A stretch of DNA of 64,000 nt from Cervus elaphus (GCF_910594005.1 NW_025316737.1:1-64000); one strand, 5' to 3'. Shown: positions 1-14,400, numbered from the stretch's first letter. Numbers and translations: made by a program. Notes: generated by a model from the sequence alone, not told the origin.

Positions 1-342
1 TGGAGGCACTGATCTCCGCGTACCTCTGGAGTTTTCAAAGGATGTGAGGCCTCCGTTCGCGATGAGGTCGGGAACTAGGTCTTTCTCTGTGGTCTCCACA
101 GGGGATTCAGACATCCTTTCATCTTGGGAGATGCAAGACGAGCCTGCATTCAAGTCACTGCAGGGATATCCGGCCTTATTTCGAGTCAGGGCATCGCGGT
201 GTCCATTCCACTTGAGGGCGCAAACTCAGGGTCCCTCTCACATAGCTAGAGCTGAGAGAAGCCTCCTCTTGAGGTGCTTGTGGTAAGGTGGTATTCCTCT
301 GGAGTCGAAGCCAAGGACTAACCTCTCATCTCGAGTTGATTT
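1..342 (+). repeat. Partial satellite monomer at window edge
   Basis: This is the last 342 bp of a monomer whose start lies outside the window. It begins at the segment TGGAGGCACTGATCTCCGCG and runs through the normal second half to the landmark at 343. The array therefore continues to the left of the window. It carries TTCGCGATGAGG where most monomers have GTCGCGATGAGG. Confidence 0.93.
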
Positions 343-3300
343 TTGGTCCACGGAGCTCTTTCCTGTCGCTACAGTGACCTCAGGATCCCTCTAGCCTTGA
401 AACAGTGTTCTTGGGGTTTCTCTGGAGTGCCATCAAGGAAATCAAGGCTCCTTTCAAGTTTGATGTGCAACACGGAATTGCTCTGCATGCAGTGCAGGGG
501 AATCGGGCCTCATCTCGCGGCGAGGGGGAAGTCTCATGGTTTTTCTCGAGTTGCGGTGCGAACCTGGCGTATATTCTCGAGTTACGACGGGGATGGCCCT
601 TCCACACACGTGTTTGTTCATCGACTGCAGGACTCCTGCCTAGTTGCGAGGGACAACTCGGAATTCTCCTCGAGGCTTGGCAGGGCAATTGGACGCCTCT
701 CCAGCTGAGGCGGGAGACCAAGGGTCCCTTTCCACGTGCCACAGGAATCCTGGGACTCCTATCAAGTTTCATGAAGAGTCAGGCATCGTCCCTTTTGGAG
801 GCACTGATCTCCGCGTACCTCTGGAGTTTTCAAAGAATTTGAGGCCTCAGGTCGCGATGAGGTGCGGAACTAGGTCTTTCTCTGTGGTCTCCACAGGGGA
901 TTCAAACATCCTTTCATCTTGGTAGATGCAAGACGAGCCAGCATTCAAGTCACTGCATGGATATCTGGCCTTATTTCGAGTCAGGGCATCGCGGTGTCCA
1001 TTCCGCTTGAGGCCGCAAACTCAGGGTCCCTCTCACATACCTAGAGCTGAGAGAAGCCTCCTCTTGAGGTGCTTGTGGTAAGGTGGTATTCCTCTGGAGT
1101 CGAAGCCAGGGACTAACCTCTCATCTCGAGTCGATTTTTGGTCCACGGAGCTCTTTCGTGTTGCTACAGTGACTTCAGGATCCCTCTAGCCTTGAAACAG
1201 TGTTCTTGGGGTTTCTCTGGAGTGCCATCAAGGAAATCAAGTCTCCTTTCATGTGTGATGTGCAACACGGTATTGCTCTGCACGCAGTGCAGGGGAATCG
1301 GGTCTCATCTCGTGGCGAGGGGGAAGTCTCATGGTTTTTCTCGAGTTGGGGCGGGAACCTGGAGTATATTCTCGAGTTACGACGAGGATGGCCCTTCCAC
1401 CCACGTGTTTGTTCAGCGACGCCAGGACTCCTGCCTAGTTGCGAGGGACAACTCGGGATTCTCCTCGAGGCTTGGCAGGGCAATTGGGACGCCTGTTCAG
1501 CTGAGGCGGGAGACCAAGGGTCCCTTTCCATGTGCCACAGGAATTCTGGGAATCCTATCAAGTTTCACGATGAGTCAGGCATCGTCTCCTTTGGAGGCAC
1601 TGATCTCCGCTTACCTCTGGAGTTTTCAAAGGATGTGAGGCCTCCGGTCGCGATGAGGTGGGGAACTAGGTTTTCTCTGTGGTCTCCACAGGGGATTCAG
1701 ACATCCTTTCGTCTTGGGAGATGCAAGACGAGCGTGCATTCAAGTCACTGCAGAGATATCCGGCCTTATTTCGAGTCAGGGCATCGCGGTGTCCATTCCA
1801 CTTGAGGCCGCAAACTAAGAGTCTCTCTCACATACCTAGAGCTGAGAAAAGCCTCCTCTTGAGGTGCTTGTGGTAAGGTGGTATTCCTCTGGATTCGAAG
1901 CCAGGGACTAACCTCTCATCTCGAGTTGATTTTTGGTCCACGGAGCTCTTTCGTGTGGCTACAGTGACCTTAGGATGCCTCTAGCCTTGAAACAGTGTTC
2001 TTGGGGTTTCTCTGGAGTGCCATCAAGGAAATCAAGGCTCCTTTCATGTGTGATGTGCAGCACGGATTTGCTCTGCATGCAGTGCAGGAAAATCGAGCCT
2101 CATCTCGCGGCGAGGGGGAAGTCTCATGGTTTTTCTCGAGTTGCGGCGGGAACCTGCGGTATATTCTCGAGTTATGACGGGGATGGCCTTTCCAGCCAAG
2201 TGTTTGTTCAGCGACGTCAGGACTCCTGCCTAGTTGCGAGGGACAACTCGGGATTCTCCTTGAGGCTTGGCAGGGCAATTGGGACGCCTCTCCAGCTGAG
2301 GGCGGAGACCAAGTGTCCCTTTCCATCTGCCACAGGAATCCTGGGACTCCTATCAAGTTTCACGAGGAGTCAGGCATCGTCTCCTTTGGAGGCACTGATC
2401 TCCGCGTACCTCTGGAATTTTCAAAGGATGTGAGGCCTCCGGTCGCGATGAGGTGGGGAACTAGATCTTTCTCTGAGGTCTCCACAGGGGATTCAGACAT
2501 CCTTTCGTCCTGGGAGATGCAAGACGAGCTTGTATTCAACTCACTGCAGGGATATCCAGCCTTATTTCGAGTCAGGGCATCGCGGTGTCCATTCCACTTG
2601 AGGCCGCAAACTCATCACATAGCTAGAGCTGAGAGAAGACTCCGCTTGAGGTGCTTGTGGTAAGGTGGTATTCCTCTGGAGTCGAAGCCAGGGACTAACC
2701 TCTCATCTCGAGTTGATTTTTGGTCCACGGAGCTCTTTCGTGTTGCTACAGTGACCTTCGGATCCCTATCGCCTTGAAACTGTGTTCTTGGGGTTTCTCT
2801 GGAGTGCCATCATGGAAATCAAGGCTCCTTTCATGTGTGATGTGCAACACGGAATTGCTCTGCACGCAGGGCAGGGGAATCAGTCTTCATCTCGGGGCGA
2901 GGGGTAAGTCTCATGGTTTTTCTCGAGTTGCGACGGGAACCTGGGGTATATTCTCGAGTTACGACGGGGATGGCCCTTCCACACACGTGTTTGTTCAGCG
3001 AAGGCAGGACTCCTGCCTAATTGCAGGGGACAACTCGGGATTCTCCTTGAGGCTTCGCAGGGCAATTGGGACTCCTCTCCAGCTGAAGCGTGAGACCTTG
3101 GGTCCCTTTCCACGTGCCACAGGAATCCTGGGACTCCTATCAAGATTCACGAGGAGTCAGGCATCGTCTCCTTTGCAGGCACTGATCTCCGCGTACCTCT
3201 GGAGTTTTCAAAGGATGTGAGGCCTCCGGTCGCGATGAGGTGGGGAACTAGGTCTTTCTCTGTGGTCTCCAAAGGGGATTCAGACATCCATTCATATTGG

Positions 3301-5901
3301 GAGATGCAAGACGAGCCTGCATTCAATTCACTGCAGGGATATCTGGCCTTATTTCGAGTCAGGGCATCGCGGTGTCCATTCCACTTGAGGCCGCAAAATC
3401 AGTGTCCCTCTCACATACCTAGAGCTGAGAGAAGCCTCCTCTTGAGGTGCTTGTGGTAAGGTGGTATTCCTCTGGAGTCGAAACCAGGGACTAACATCTC
3501 ATCTCGAGTTGATTTTTGGGCCACGGAGCTCTTTCGTGTGGCTACAGTGACCTCAGGATCCCTCTAGCCTTGAAACAGTGTTCTTGGGGTTTCTCTGGAG
3601 TGCCATCAAGGAAATCAAGGCTCATTTCATGTGTGATGTGCAACACGGAATTGCTCTGCACGCAGTGCAGGGGAATCGGGCCTGATCTCGCGGCGAGGGG
3701 GAAGTCTCATGGTTTTTTCGAGTTGCGGCGGGAACCTGGGGTATATTCTCGAGTTACGACGGGGATGGCCCTTTCAACCCCGTGTTTGTTCAGCGAAGGC
3801 AGGACTCCTGCCTAGTTGCGAGGGACAACTCGGGATTCTCCTCGAGGCTTGGCAGGGCAATTGGGACGCCTCTCCAGCTGAGGCGGGAGACCAAGTGTCC
3901 CTTTCCATGTGCCACAGGAATCCTGGGACTCCTATCAAGTTTCACGAGGAGTCAGGCATCGTCTCCTTTGGAGGCACTGATCTCCGCATACCTCTGGAGT
4001 TTTCAATGGATGTGAGGCCTCCGGTCGTGATGAGGTGGGGAACTAGATCTTTCTCTGTGGTCTCCACAGGGGATTCAGACATCCTTTCGTCCTGGGAGAT
4101 GCAAGACGAGCCTGCATTCAAGTCACTGCAGGTTTGTCCGGCCTTATTTCGTGTCAGGGCATCGCGGTGTCCATTCCACTTGAGGCCGCAAACTCAGGGT
4201 CCCTCTCACATACCTAGAGCTGAGAGAAGCCTCCTCTTGAGGTGCTTGTGGTAAGGTGGTCTTCCTCTGGAGTCGAAGCCAGGGACTATCCTCTCATCTC
4301 GAGTTGATTTTTGGGCCACGGAGCTCTTTCGTGTGGGTACAGTGACCTCAGGATCCCTCTAGCCTTGAAACAGTGTTCTTGGGGTTTCTCTGGAGTGCCA
4401 TCAAGGAAATCAAGGCTCCTTTCATGTGTGATGTGCAACACGGAATTGCTCTGCACACAGTGCAGGGGAATCGGGCCTCATCTCGCGGCGAGGGGGAAGT
4501 CTCATGGTTTTTCTCGAGTTGCGGCGGGAACCTGGGGTATATTCTCGAGTTACGTCGGGGATGGCCATTCCACCCATGTGTTTGTTCAGCGACGGCAGGA
4601 CTCCTGCCTAGTTGCGAGGGACAACTAGGGATTCTCCTCGAGGCTTGGCAGGGCAATTGGGTCGCCTCTCCAGCTGAGGTGGGAGACCAAGGGTCCCTTT
4701 CCACGTGCCACAGGAATCCTGGGACTCCTATCAAGTTTCCCGAGGAGTCAGGCATCGTCTCCTTTGGAGGCACTGATCTCCGCGTACCTCTGAAGTTTTC
4801 AAAGGATGTAACGCCTCCGGTCGCGATGAGGTGGGGAACTAGGTCTTTCTCTGTGGCCTCCACAGGGGATTCAGACATCCTTTCATCTTGGGAGATGCAA
4901 GACGAGCCTGCATCAAGTCACTGCAGGGATATCCGGCCTTATTTCGAGTCAGGGCATCGCGGTGTCCATTCCACTTTAGGCCACAAAATCAGGGTCCCTC
5001 TCACATACCTAGAGCTGAGAGAAGCCTCCTCTTGAGGTGCTTGTGGTAAGGTGGTATTCCTCTGGAGTCGAAGCCAGGGACTAACCTCTCATCTCGAGTT
5101 GATTTTTGGTCCATGGAGCTATTTCGTTTTGCTACAGTGACCTCAGGATCCCTCTAGCCTTGAAACAGTGTTCTTGGGGTTTCTCTGGAGTGCCATCAAG
5201 GAAATCAAGGCTCCTTTCATGTGTGATGTGCAACACGGAATTGCTCTGCACGCAGTGCAGGGGAATCGGGCCTCATCTCGCGGCGAGGGGGAAGTCTCAT
5301 GGTTTTTCTCGAGTTGCTGCGGGAACCTGGAGTATATTCTCGAGTTACGACGGGGATGGCCCTTCCATCCATGTGTTTGTTCAGAGATGGCAGGACTCCT
5401 GCCTAGTTGCGAGGGACAACTCCAGATTCTCCTCGAGGCTTGTCAGGGCAATTGGGAAGCCTCTCCAGCTGAGGCGGGAGACCAAGGGTCCCTTTCCACG
5501 TGCCACAGGAATCCTGGGACTCCTATCAAGTTTCACGAGGAGTCAGGCATCGTCTCCTTTGGAGGCACTGATCTCCGTGTACCTCTGGAGTTTTCAAAGG
5601 ATGTGAGGCCTCTGGTCGCGATGAGGTGGGGAACTAGGTCTTTCTCTGTGGTCTCCACAGGGGATTCAGACATCCTTTCTTCTTGGGAGATGCAAGACGA
5701 GCCTGCATTCAAGTCACTGCAGGGATATCTGGCCTTATTTCGAGTCAGGGCATCGCGGTGTCCATTCCACTTGAGGCCGCAAACTCAGGGTCCCTCTCAC
5801 ATAGCTAGAGCTGAGAGAAGCCTCCTCTTGAGGTGCTTGTGGTGAGGTGGTATTCCTCTGGAGTCAAAGCCGGGGACTAACCTCTCATTTCGAGTTGATT
5901 G
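343..5901 (+). repeat. Diverged left block, monomers u1-u7
   Basis: Monomers start at 343, 1138, 1933, 2720, 3516, 4311 and 5106. This is the most heterogeneous part of the window. Single-base deletions shorten u1 (near 690, GGG to GG before ACGCC), u2 (near 1668), u5 (near 3713) and u6 (near 4910), and u3 has a 9-bp deletion. Substitutions not shared with neighbours are frequent, for example AAATCGAGCC near 2090 and CAGTCTTCATC near 2881. u6 resembles u9 (shared GGGTACAGTG and GCACACAGTG), so some long-range exchange with the next block has occurred. Higher divergence suggests less recent homogenisation, as expected toward an array flank, but the flank itself is not in view. Confidence 0.8.
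2604..2624 (+). repeat. 9-bp deletion in monomer u3
   Basis: In u3 the usual AACTCAGGGTCCCTCTCACA reads AACTCATCACA. Nine bases are missing between the TCA at about 2612-2614 and the following TCACATAG, making u3 787 bp long. The two deletion ends fall in the short direct repeats TCA/TCTCA, which fits replication slippage. It is the only multi-base indel I noticed in the 80 monomers. Confidence 0.85.
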
Positions 5902-8900
5902 TTGGTCCACGGAGCTCTTTCGTGTTGCTACAGTGACCTCAGGATCCCTCTAGCCTTGAAACAGTGTTCTTGGGGTTTCTCTGGAGTGCCATCAAGGAAA
6001 TCAAGGCTCCTTTCATGTGTGATGTGCAACACGGAATTGCTCTGCACGCAGTGCAGGGGAATCGGGCCTCATATTGGGGTGAGGGGGAAGTCTCATGGTT
6101 TTTCTCGAGTTGCGGCGGGAACCTGGGGTATATTCTCGAGTTACGACGGGGATGGCGCTTCAAACCACGTGTTTGTTCAGCGACTTCAGGACTCCTGCCT
6201 AGTTGCGACAGACAACTCGGGATTCTCCTCGAGGCTTGGCAGGGCAATTGGGACGCCTCTCCAGCTGAGGCGGGAGACCAAGTGTCCCTTTCGATGTGCC
6301 ACAGGAATCCTGGGACTCCTATCAAGTTTCACGAGGAGTCAGGCATCGTCTCCTTTGGAGGCACTGATCTCCGCATACCTCTGGAGTTTTCAAAGGATGT
6401 GAGGCCTCCGGTCGTGATGAGGTGGGGAACTAGATCTTTCTCTGAGGTCTCCACAGGGGATTCAGACATCCTTTCGTCCTGGGAGATGCAAGACGAGCCT
6501 GCATTCAAGTCACTGCAGGTTTATCCGGCCTTATTTCGAGTCAGGGCATCGCGGTGTCCATTCCAATTGAGGCCGCAAACTCAGGGTCCCTCTCACATAC
6601 CTAGAGCTGAGAGAAGCCTCCTCTTGAGGTGCTTGTGTTAAGGTGGTCTTCCTCTGGAGTCGAAGCCAGGGACTATCCTCTCATCTCGAGTTGATTTTTG
6701 GGCCACGGAGCTCTTTCGTGTGGGTACAGTGACCTCAGGATCCCTCTAGCCTTGAAACAGTGTTCTTGGGGTTTCTCTGTAGTGCCATCAAGGAAATCAA
6801 GGCTCCTTTCATGTGTGATGTGCAACACGGAATTGCTCTGCACACAGTGCAGGGGAATCGGGCCTCATCTCGCGGCGAGGGGGAAGTCTCATGGTTTTTC
6901 TCGAGTTGCGGCGGGAACCTGGGGTATATTCTCGAGTTACGACGGGGATGGCCCTTCCACCCATGTGTTTGTTCAGCGACGGCAGGACTCCTGCCTAGTT
7001 GCGAGGGACAACTCGGGATTCTCCTCGAGGCTTGGCAGGGCAATTGGGACGCCTCTCCAGCTGAGGCGGGAGACCAAGGGTCCCTTTCCACGTGCCACAG
7101 GAATCCTGGGACTCCTATCAAGCTTCACGAGGAGTCAGGCATCGTCTTCTTTGGAGGCACTGATCTCCTTGTACCTCTGGAGTTTTCAAAGGATGTGAGG
7201 CCTCTGGTCGCGATGAGGTGGGGAACTAGGTCTTTCTCTGTGGTCTCCACAGGGGATTCAGACATCCTTTCGTCTTGGGAAATGCAAGACGAGCCTGTAT
7301 TCAAGTCACTGCAGGGATTTCCGGCCGTATTTCGAGTCAGGGCATCGCGGTGTCCATTCCACTTGAGGCCGCAAACTCAGGGTCCCTCTCACATACCTAG
7401 AGCTGAGAGACGCCTCCTCTTGAGGTGCTTGTGGTGAGGTGGTATTCCTCTGGAGTCAAACCCGGGGACTAACCTCTCATTTCGAGTTGATTTGTGGTCC
7501 ACGGAGCTCTTTCGTCTTGCTACAGTGACCGCAGGATCACTCTAGCCTTGAAACAGTGTTCTTGGGGTTTCTCTGGAGTGCCATCAAGGAAATCAAGGCT
7601 CCTTTCATGTGTGATGTGCAAGACGGAATTGCTCTGCACGCAGTGCAGGGCAATCGGGCCTCATCTCGCGGCGAGGGGGAAGTCTCATGGTTTTTCTCGA
7701 GTTGCGGCAGGAACCTGGGGTATATTCTCGAGTTACGACGGGGATGGCCCTTCCACACACGTGTTTGTTCAGCGACGTCAGGACTCCTGCCTAGTTGCGA
7801 GGGACAACTTTGGATTCTCCTCGAGGCTTGGCAGGGCAATTGGGACGCCTCTCCAGCTGAGGCGGGAGACCAAGGGACCCTTTCCACGTGCCACAGGAAT
7901 CCTGGGACTCCTATCAAGTTTCACGAGGAGTCAGGCATCGTCTCCTTTGGAGGCACTGATCTCCGCGTACCTCTGGAGTTTTCAAAGGATGTGAGGCCTC
8001 CGGTCGCGATGAGGTGGGGAACTAGGTCTTTCTCTGTGGTCTCCACAGGGGATTCAGACATCCTTTCGTCTTGGGAGATGCAAGACGAGCCTGCATTCAA
8101 GTCACTGCAGGGATATCCGGCCTTATTTCGTGCCAGGGCATCGCGGTGTCCGTTCCACTTAAGGCCGCAAGCTCAGGGTCCCTCTCACATACTTAGAGCT
8201 GAGAGAAGCCTCCTCTTGAGGTGCTTGTGGTAAGGTGGTGTTCCTCTGGAGTCGAAGCCAAGGACTAACCTGTCATCTCGAGTTGATTTTTGGTCCACGG
8301 AGCTCTTTCGTGTTGCTACAGTGACCTCAGGATCCCTCTAGCCTTGAAACAGTGTTCTTGGGGTTTCTCTGGAGTGCCATCAAGGAAATCAAGGCTCCTT
8401 TCATGTGTGATGTGCAACACGGAATTTCTCTGCACGCAGTGCAGGGGAATAGGGCCTCATCTCGCGGCGAGGGGGAAGTCTCATGGTTTTTCGCGAGTTG
8501 CGGCGGGAACCAGGAGTGTATTCTCGAATTACGACGGGGATGGCCCTTCCACCCACGTGTTTGTTCAGCGACGTCAGGACTCCTGCCTAGTTGCGAGGGA
8601 CAACTCGGGATTCTCCTCGAGGCTTGGCAGGGCAATTGGGACGCCTCTCCAGCTGAGGCGGGAGACCAAGGGTCCCTTTCCACGTGCCACAGGAATCCTG
8701 GGACTCCTAAGAAGTTTCACGAGGAGTCAGGCATCGTCTCCTTTGGAGGCACTGATCTCCGCGTACCTCTGGAGTTTTCAAAGGATGTGAGGTCTCCTTT
8801 CGTGATGAGGTGGGGAACTAGGTCTTTCTCTGTGGTCTACACAGGGGATTCAGACATCCTTTCGTCTTGGGAGATGCAAGACGAGCCTGCATTCAAGTCA

Positions 8901-9085
8901 CTGCAGGGATTTCCGGCCGTATTTCGAGTCAGGGGATCGCGGTGTCCATTCCACTTGAGGCCGCAAACTCAGGGTCCCTCTCACATACCTAGAGCTGAGA
9001 GAAGCCTCCTCTTGAGGTGCTTGTGGTGAGGTGGTATTCCTCTGGAGTCAAAGCCGGGGACTAACCTCTCATCTCGAGTTGATTT
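5902..9085 (+). repeat. 4-monomer HOR, copy 1 (u8-u11)
   Basis: u8 to u11 (5902, 6698, 7494, 8290) match u12 to the start of u15 at an offset of 3183-3184 bp. Diagnostic shared variants are GCGACAGACAACTC in u8 and u12, the altered CATATTGGGG/CATATCGGGG in the same two, CAAGCTTCACGAG in u9 and u13, and GTGCAAGACGG with CCAAGGGACCC in u10 and u14. The similarity fades early in u11 versus u15, at about 8300. Confidence 0.8.
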
Positions 9086-11480
9086 GTGGTCCACGGAGCT
9101 CTTTCGTGTTGCTACAGTGACCTCAGGATCCCTCTAGCCTTGAAACAGTGTTCTTGGGGTTTCTCTGGAGTGCCATCAAGGAAATCAAGGCTCCTTTCAT
9201 GTGTGATGTGCAACACGGAATTGCTCTGCACGCAGTGGAGGGGAATCGGGCCTCATATCGGGGTGAGCGGGAAGTCTCATGGTTTTTCTCGAGTTGCGGC
9301 GGGAACCTGGGGTATATTCTCGAATTACGACGGGGATGGCGCTTCCAACCACGTGTTTGTTCAGCGACTTCAGGACTCCTGCCTAGTTGCGACAGACAAC
9401 TCGGGATTCTCCTGGAGGCTTGGCAGGGCAATTGGGAGGCCTCTCCAGCTGAGGCGGGAGACCAAGTGTTCCTTTCCACGTGCACAGGATTCCTGTGACT
9501 CCTATCAAGTTTCACGAGGAGTCAGGCATCGTCTCCTTTGGAGGCACTGATCTCCGCGTACCTCTGAAGTTTTCAAAGGATGTGAGGCCTCCGGTCGCGA
9601 TGAGGTGGGGAACTAGGTCTTTCTCTGTGGTCTCCACAGGGGTTTCAGACATCCTTTCGTCATAGGAGATGCAAGACGAGCCTGCATTCAAGTAACTGCA
9701 GGGATATCCGGCCTTATTTCGAGTCAGGGCATCGCGGTGTCCATTCCACTTGAGGCCGCAAACTCAGGGTCCTTCTCACATACTTAGAGCTGAGAGAAGC
9801 CTCCTCTTGAGGTGCTTGTGGTAAGGTGGTATTTCTATGGAGTCAAAGCCAGGAACTATCCTCTCATCTCGAGTTGATTTTTGGGCCACGGAGTTCTTTC
9901 GTGTGGCTACAGTGACCTCAGGATCCCTCTAGCCTTGAAACAGTGTTCTTGGGGTTTCTCTGGAGTGCCATCACGGAAATCAAGGCTCCTTTCATGTGTG
10001 ATGTGCAACACTGAATTGCTCTGCACGCAGTGTAGGGGAATCGGGCCTCATCTCGCGGCGAGGTGGAAGTCTCTTGGTTTTTCTCGAGTTGCGGCGGGAA
10101 CCTGGGGTATATTCTCGAGTTACGACGGGGATGGCCCTTCCACCCACGTGTTTGTTCAGCGACGTCAGGACTCCTGCCTAGTTGCGAGGGACAACTCGGG
10201 ATTCTCCTCGAGGCTTGGCAGGGCAATTGGGACGCCTCTCCAGCTGAGGCGGGAGACCAAGGGTCCCTTTCCACGTGCCACAGGAATCCTGGGACTCCTA
10301 TCAAGCTTCACGAGTAGTCAGGCATCGTCTCCTTTGGAGGCACTGATCTCCTTGTACCTCTGGAGTTTTCAAAGGATGTGAGGCCTCTGGTCGCGATGAG
10401 GTGGGGAACTAGGTCTTTCTCTGTGGTCTCCACAGGGGATTCAGACATCCTTTCGTTTTGGGAGATTCAAGACGAGCCTGTATTCAAGTCACTGCAGGGA
10501 TTTCCGGCCGTATTTCGAGTCAGGGCATCGCGGTGTCCATTCCAGTTGAGGCCGCAAACTCAGGGTCCCTCTCACATACCTGGAGCTGAGAGACGCCTCC
10601 TCTTGAGGTGCTTGTGGTGAGGTGGTATTCCTCTGGAGTCAAAGCCGGGGACTAACCTCTCATTTCGAGTTGATTTGTGGTCCACGGAGCTCTTTCGTCT
10701 TGCTACAGTGACCTCAGGATCCCTCTAGCCTTGAAACAGTGTTCTTGGGGTTTCTCTGGAGTGCCATCAAGGAAATCAAGGCTCCTTTCATGTGTGATGT
10801 GCAAGACGGAATTGCTCTGCACGCAGTGCAGGGCAATCGGGCCTCATCTCGCGGCGAGGGGGAAGTCTCATGGTTTTTCTCGAGTTGCGGCGGGAACCTG
10901 GGGTATATTCTCGAGTTACGATGGGGATGGCCCTTCCACACACGTGTTTGTTCAGCGACGTCAGGACTCCTGCCTAGTTGCGAGGGACAACTCGGGATTC
11001 TCCTCGAGGCTTGGCAGGGCGATTGGGACGCCTCTCCAGCTGAGGCGGGAGACCAAGGGACCCTTTCCACGTGCCACAGGAATCCTGGGACTCCTATCAA
11101 GTTTCACGAGGAGTCAGGCATCGACTCCTTTGGAGGCACTGATCTCCGCGTACCTCTGGAGTTTTCAAAGGATGTGAGGCCTCCGGTCGCGATGAGGTGG
11201 GGAACTAGGTCTTTCTCTGTGGTCTCCACAGGGGATTCAGACATCCTTTCGTCTTGGGAGATGCAAGACGAGCCTGCATTCAAGTCACTGCAGGGATATC
11301 CGGCCTTATTTCGAGCCAGGGCATCGCGGTGTCCGTTCCACTTAAGGCCGCAAGCTCAGGGTCCCTCTCACATACTTAGAGCTGTGAGAAGCCTCCTCTT
11401 GAGGTGCTTGTGGTAAGGTGGTGTTCCTCTGGAGTCGAAGCCAAGGACTAACCTGTCATCTCGAGTTGATTTTTGGTCCA
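9086..11480 (+). repeat. 4-monomer HOR, copy 2 (u12-u14 and the start of u15)
   Basis: This is the second copy of the 3184-bp pattern beginning at 5902. u12 (9086) is 795 bp because one C is lost near 9484 (CGTGCACAGG for CGTGCCACAGG). u13 (9881) and u14 (10677) repeat the diagnostic variants of u9 and u10, including GGGATTTCCGGCCG at the u9 and u13 ends and ATACTTAGAGCTG at the u10 and u14 ends. This places the duplication after those variants arose. Confidence 0.8.
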
Positions 11481-14400
11481 CGGAGCTCTTTCGTGTTGCT
11501 ATAGTGACCTCAGGGTCCCTCTAGTCTTGAAACAGCGTTCTTGGGGTTTCTCTGGAGTGCCATCAAGGAAATCAAGGCTCCTTTCATGTGTGATGTGCAA
11601 CACGGAATTGTTCTGCACGCAGTGCAGGGGAATCGGTCCTCATCTCGCGGCGAGGGGGAAGTCTCATGGTTTTTCTCAAGTTGCGGCGGGAACCTGGGGT
11701 ATATTCTCGAGTTACGATGGGGATGGCCCTTCCACCCACGTGTTTGTTCAGCGACGTCAGGACTTCTGCCTAGTTGCGAGGGAAAACTCGAGATTCTCCT
11801 CGAGGCTTGGCAGGGCAATTGGGACGCCTCTCCAGCTGAGGTGGGAGACCAAGGGTCCCTTTCCACGTGCCCCAGGAATCCTGGGACTCCTATAAAGTTT
11901 CACGAGGAGTCAGGCATCGTCTCCTTTGGAGGCACTGATCTCCGCGTACCTCTGGAGTTTTTAAAGGATGTGAGGCCTCCGGTCGCCATGAGGTGGGGAA
12001 CTAGGTCTTTCTCTGTGGTCTCCACAGGGGATTCAGACATCCTTTCATCTTGGGAGATGCACGACGAGCCTGCATTCAAGTCACTGCAGGGATATCCGGC
12101 CTTATTTCGCGTCAGGGCATCGCAGTGTCGATTCCACTTGAGGCTGCAAACTCAGGGTCCCTCTCACATCCCTAGAGCTGAGCGAAGCCTCCTCTTGAGG
12201 TGCTTGTGGTAAGGTGGTATTCCTCTGGAGTCGAAGCCAGGGACTAACCTCTCATCTCGAGTGGATTTTTGGTCCACGGAGCTCTTTCATTTTGCTACAG
12301 TGACCTCAGAATCCCTCTAGCCTTGAAACAGTGTTCTTGGGGTTTCTGTGGAGGGCCATCAAGGAAATCAAGGCTCCTTTCATGTTTAATGTGCAACTCG
12401 GAATTGCTCTGCATGCAGTGCAGGGGAATCGGGCCTCATCTCACGGCGAGGGGGAAGTCTCATGGTTTTTCTCGAGTTGCGGCGGGAACCTGGGTTATAT
12501 TCTCGAGTTACGACGGGGATGGTCCTTCCAACCACGTGTTTGTTCAGCGACGTCAGGACTCCTGCCTAGTTGCGAGGGACAACTCGGGATTCTCCTCGAG
12601 GCTTGGCAGGGCAATTGGGACGCCTCTCCAGCTGAGGCGGGAGACCAAGGGTCCCTTTCCACGTGCCACAGGAATCCTGGGACTCCTATCAAGTTTCACG
12701 AGGAGTCAGGCATCGTCTCCTTTGGAGGCACTGATCTCCGGGTACCTGTGGAGTTTTCAAAGGATGTGAGGCCTCCGGTCGCGATGAGGTCGGGAACTAC
12801 GTCTTTCTCTGTGGTCTCCACAGGGGATTCAGACATCCTTTCATCTTGGGAGATGTAAGACGAGCCTGCATTCAAGTCACTGCAGGGATATCCGGCCTTA
12901 TTTCGAGCCAGGGTATCGCGGTGTCCGTTCAACTTGAGGCCGCAAACTCAGGGTTCCTCTCACATACCTAGAGCTGAGAGAAGCCTCCTCTTGAGGTGCT
13001 TGTGGTAAGGTGGTGTTCCTCTGGAGTCGAAGCCAGGGACTAACCTCTCATCTCGAGTTGATTTTTGGTCCACGGAGCTCTTTCGTGTTGGTAAAGTGAC
13101 CTCAGGATCCCTCTGGCCTTGAAACAGTGTTCTTGGGGTTTCTCTGGAGTGCCATCAAGGAAATCAAGGCTCCGTTCATGTTTGATGTGCAACTCGGAAT
13201 TGCTTTGCATGCAGTGCAGGGGAATCGTGCCTCATCTCGCAGCGAGGGGGAAGACTCATGGTTTTTCTCGAGTTGCGGCGGGAACCTGGGGTATATTCTC
13301 GTGTTACGACGGGGATGGCCCTTCCACCCACGTGTTTGTTCAGCGACGTCAGGACTCCTGCCTAGTTGCGAGGGACAACTCGGGATTCTCCTCGAGGCTT
13401 GGCAGGGCAATTGGGACGCCTCTCCAGCTGAGGCGGGAGACCAAGTGTCCCTTTCCACGTGCCACAGGAATCCTGGGACTCCTATCAAGTATCACGAGGA
13501 GTCAGGCATCGTCTCCTTTGGAGGCACTGATCTCCGCGTACCTCTGGAGTTTTCAAAGGATGTGAGGCCTCCGGTCGCGATGAGGTGGGGAACTAGGTCT
13601 TTCTCTGTGGTCTCCACAGGGGATTCAGACATCCTTTCGTCTTGGGAGATGCAAGACGAGCCTGCATTCAAGTCACTGCAGGGATATTCGGCCTTATTTC
13701 GAGTCAGGGCATCGCGGTGTCCATTCCACTTGAGGCCGCAAACTCAGGGTCCCTCTCACATACCTAGATCTGAGAGAAGCCTCCTCTTGAGGTGCTTGTG
13801 GTAAGGTGGTATTCCTCTGGAGTCGAAGCCATGGACTAACCTCTCATCTCGAGTTGATTTTTGGTCCACGGAGCTCTTTCGTGTTGCTACAGTGACCTCA
13901 GGATCCCTCTAGCCTTGAAACAGTGTTCTTGGGGTTTCTCTGGAGTGCCATCAAGGAAATTAAGGCTCCTTTCATGTGTGATGTGCAACACGGAATTGCT
14001 CTGCATGCAGTGCAGGGGAATCGTGCCTCATCTCGCGGTGAGGGGGAAATCTCAGGGTTTTTCTCGAGTTGCGGCGGGAACCTGGGGTATATTCTCGAGT
14101 TACGACGGGAATGGCCCTTCCACACACGTGTTTCTTCAGCGACGTCAGGACTCCTGCCTAGTTGCGAGGGACAACTCGGGATTCTCCTCGAGGCTTGGCA
14201 GGGCAATTGGGACGCCTCTCAAGCTGAGGCGGGAGACCAAGTGTCCCTTTCCACGTGCCACAGGAATCCTGGGTCTCCTATCAAGTTTCACGAGGAGTCA
14301 GGCATCGTCTCCTTTGGAGGCACTGATCTCCGCATACCTCTGGAATTTTCAAGGGATGTGAGGCCTCCGGTCGCGATGAGGTGGGGAACTAGGTCTTTCT

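Noticed and set aside
2604..2624. 9-bp deletion as a mobile-element excision footprint
   Set aside because: No target-site duplication or element remnant is present, and short direct repeats at the ends explain it by slippage.
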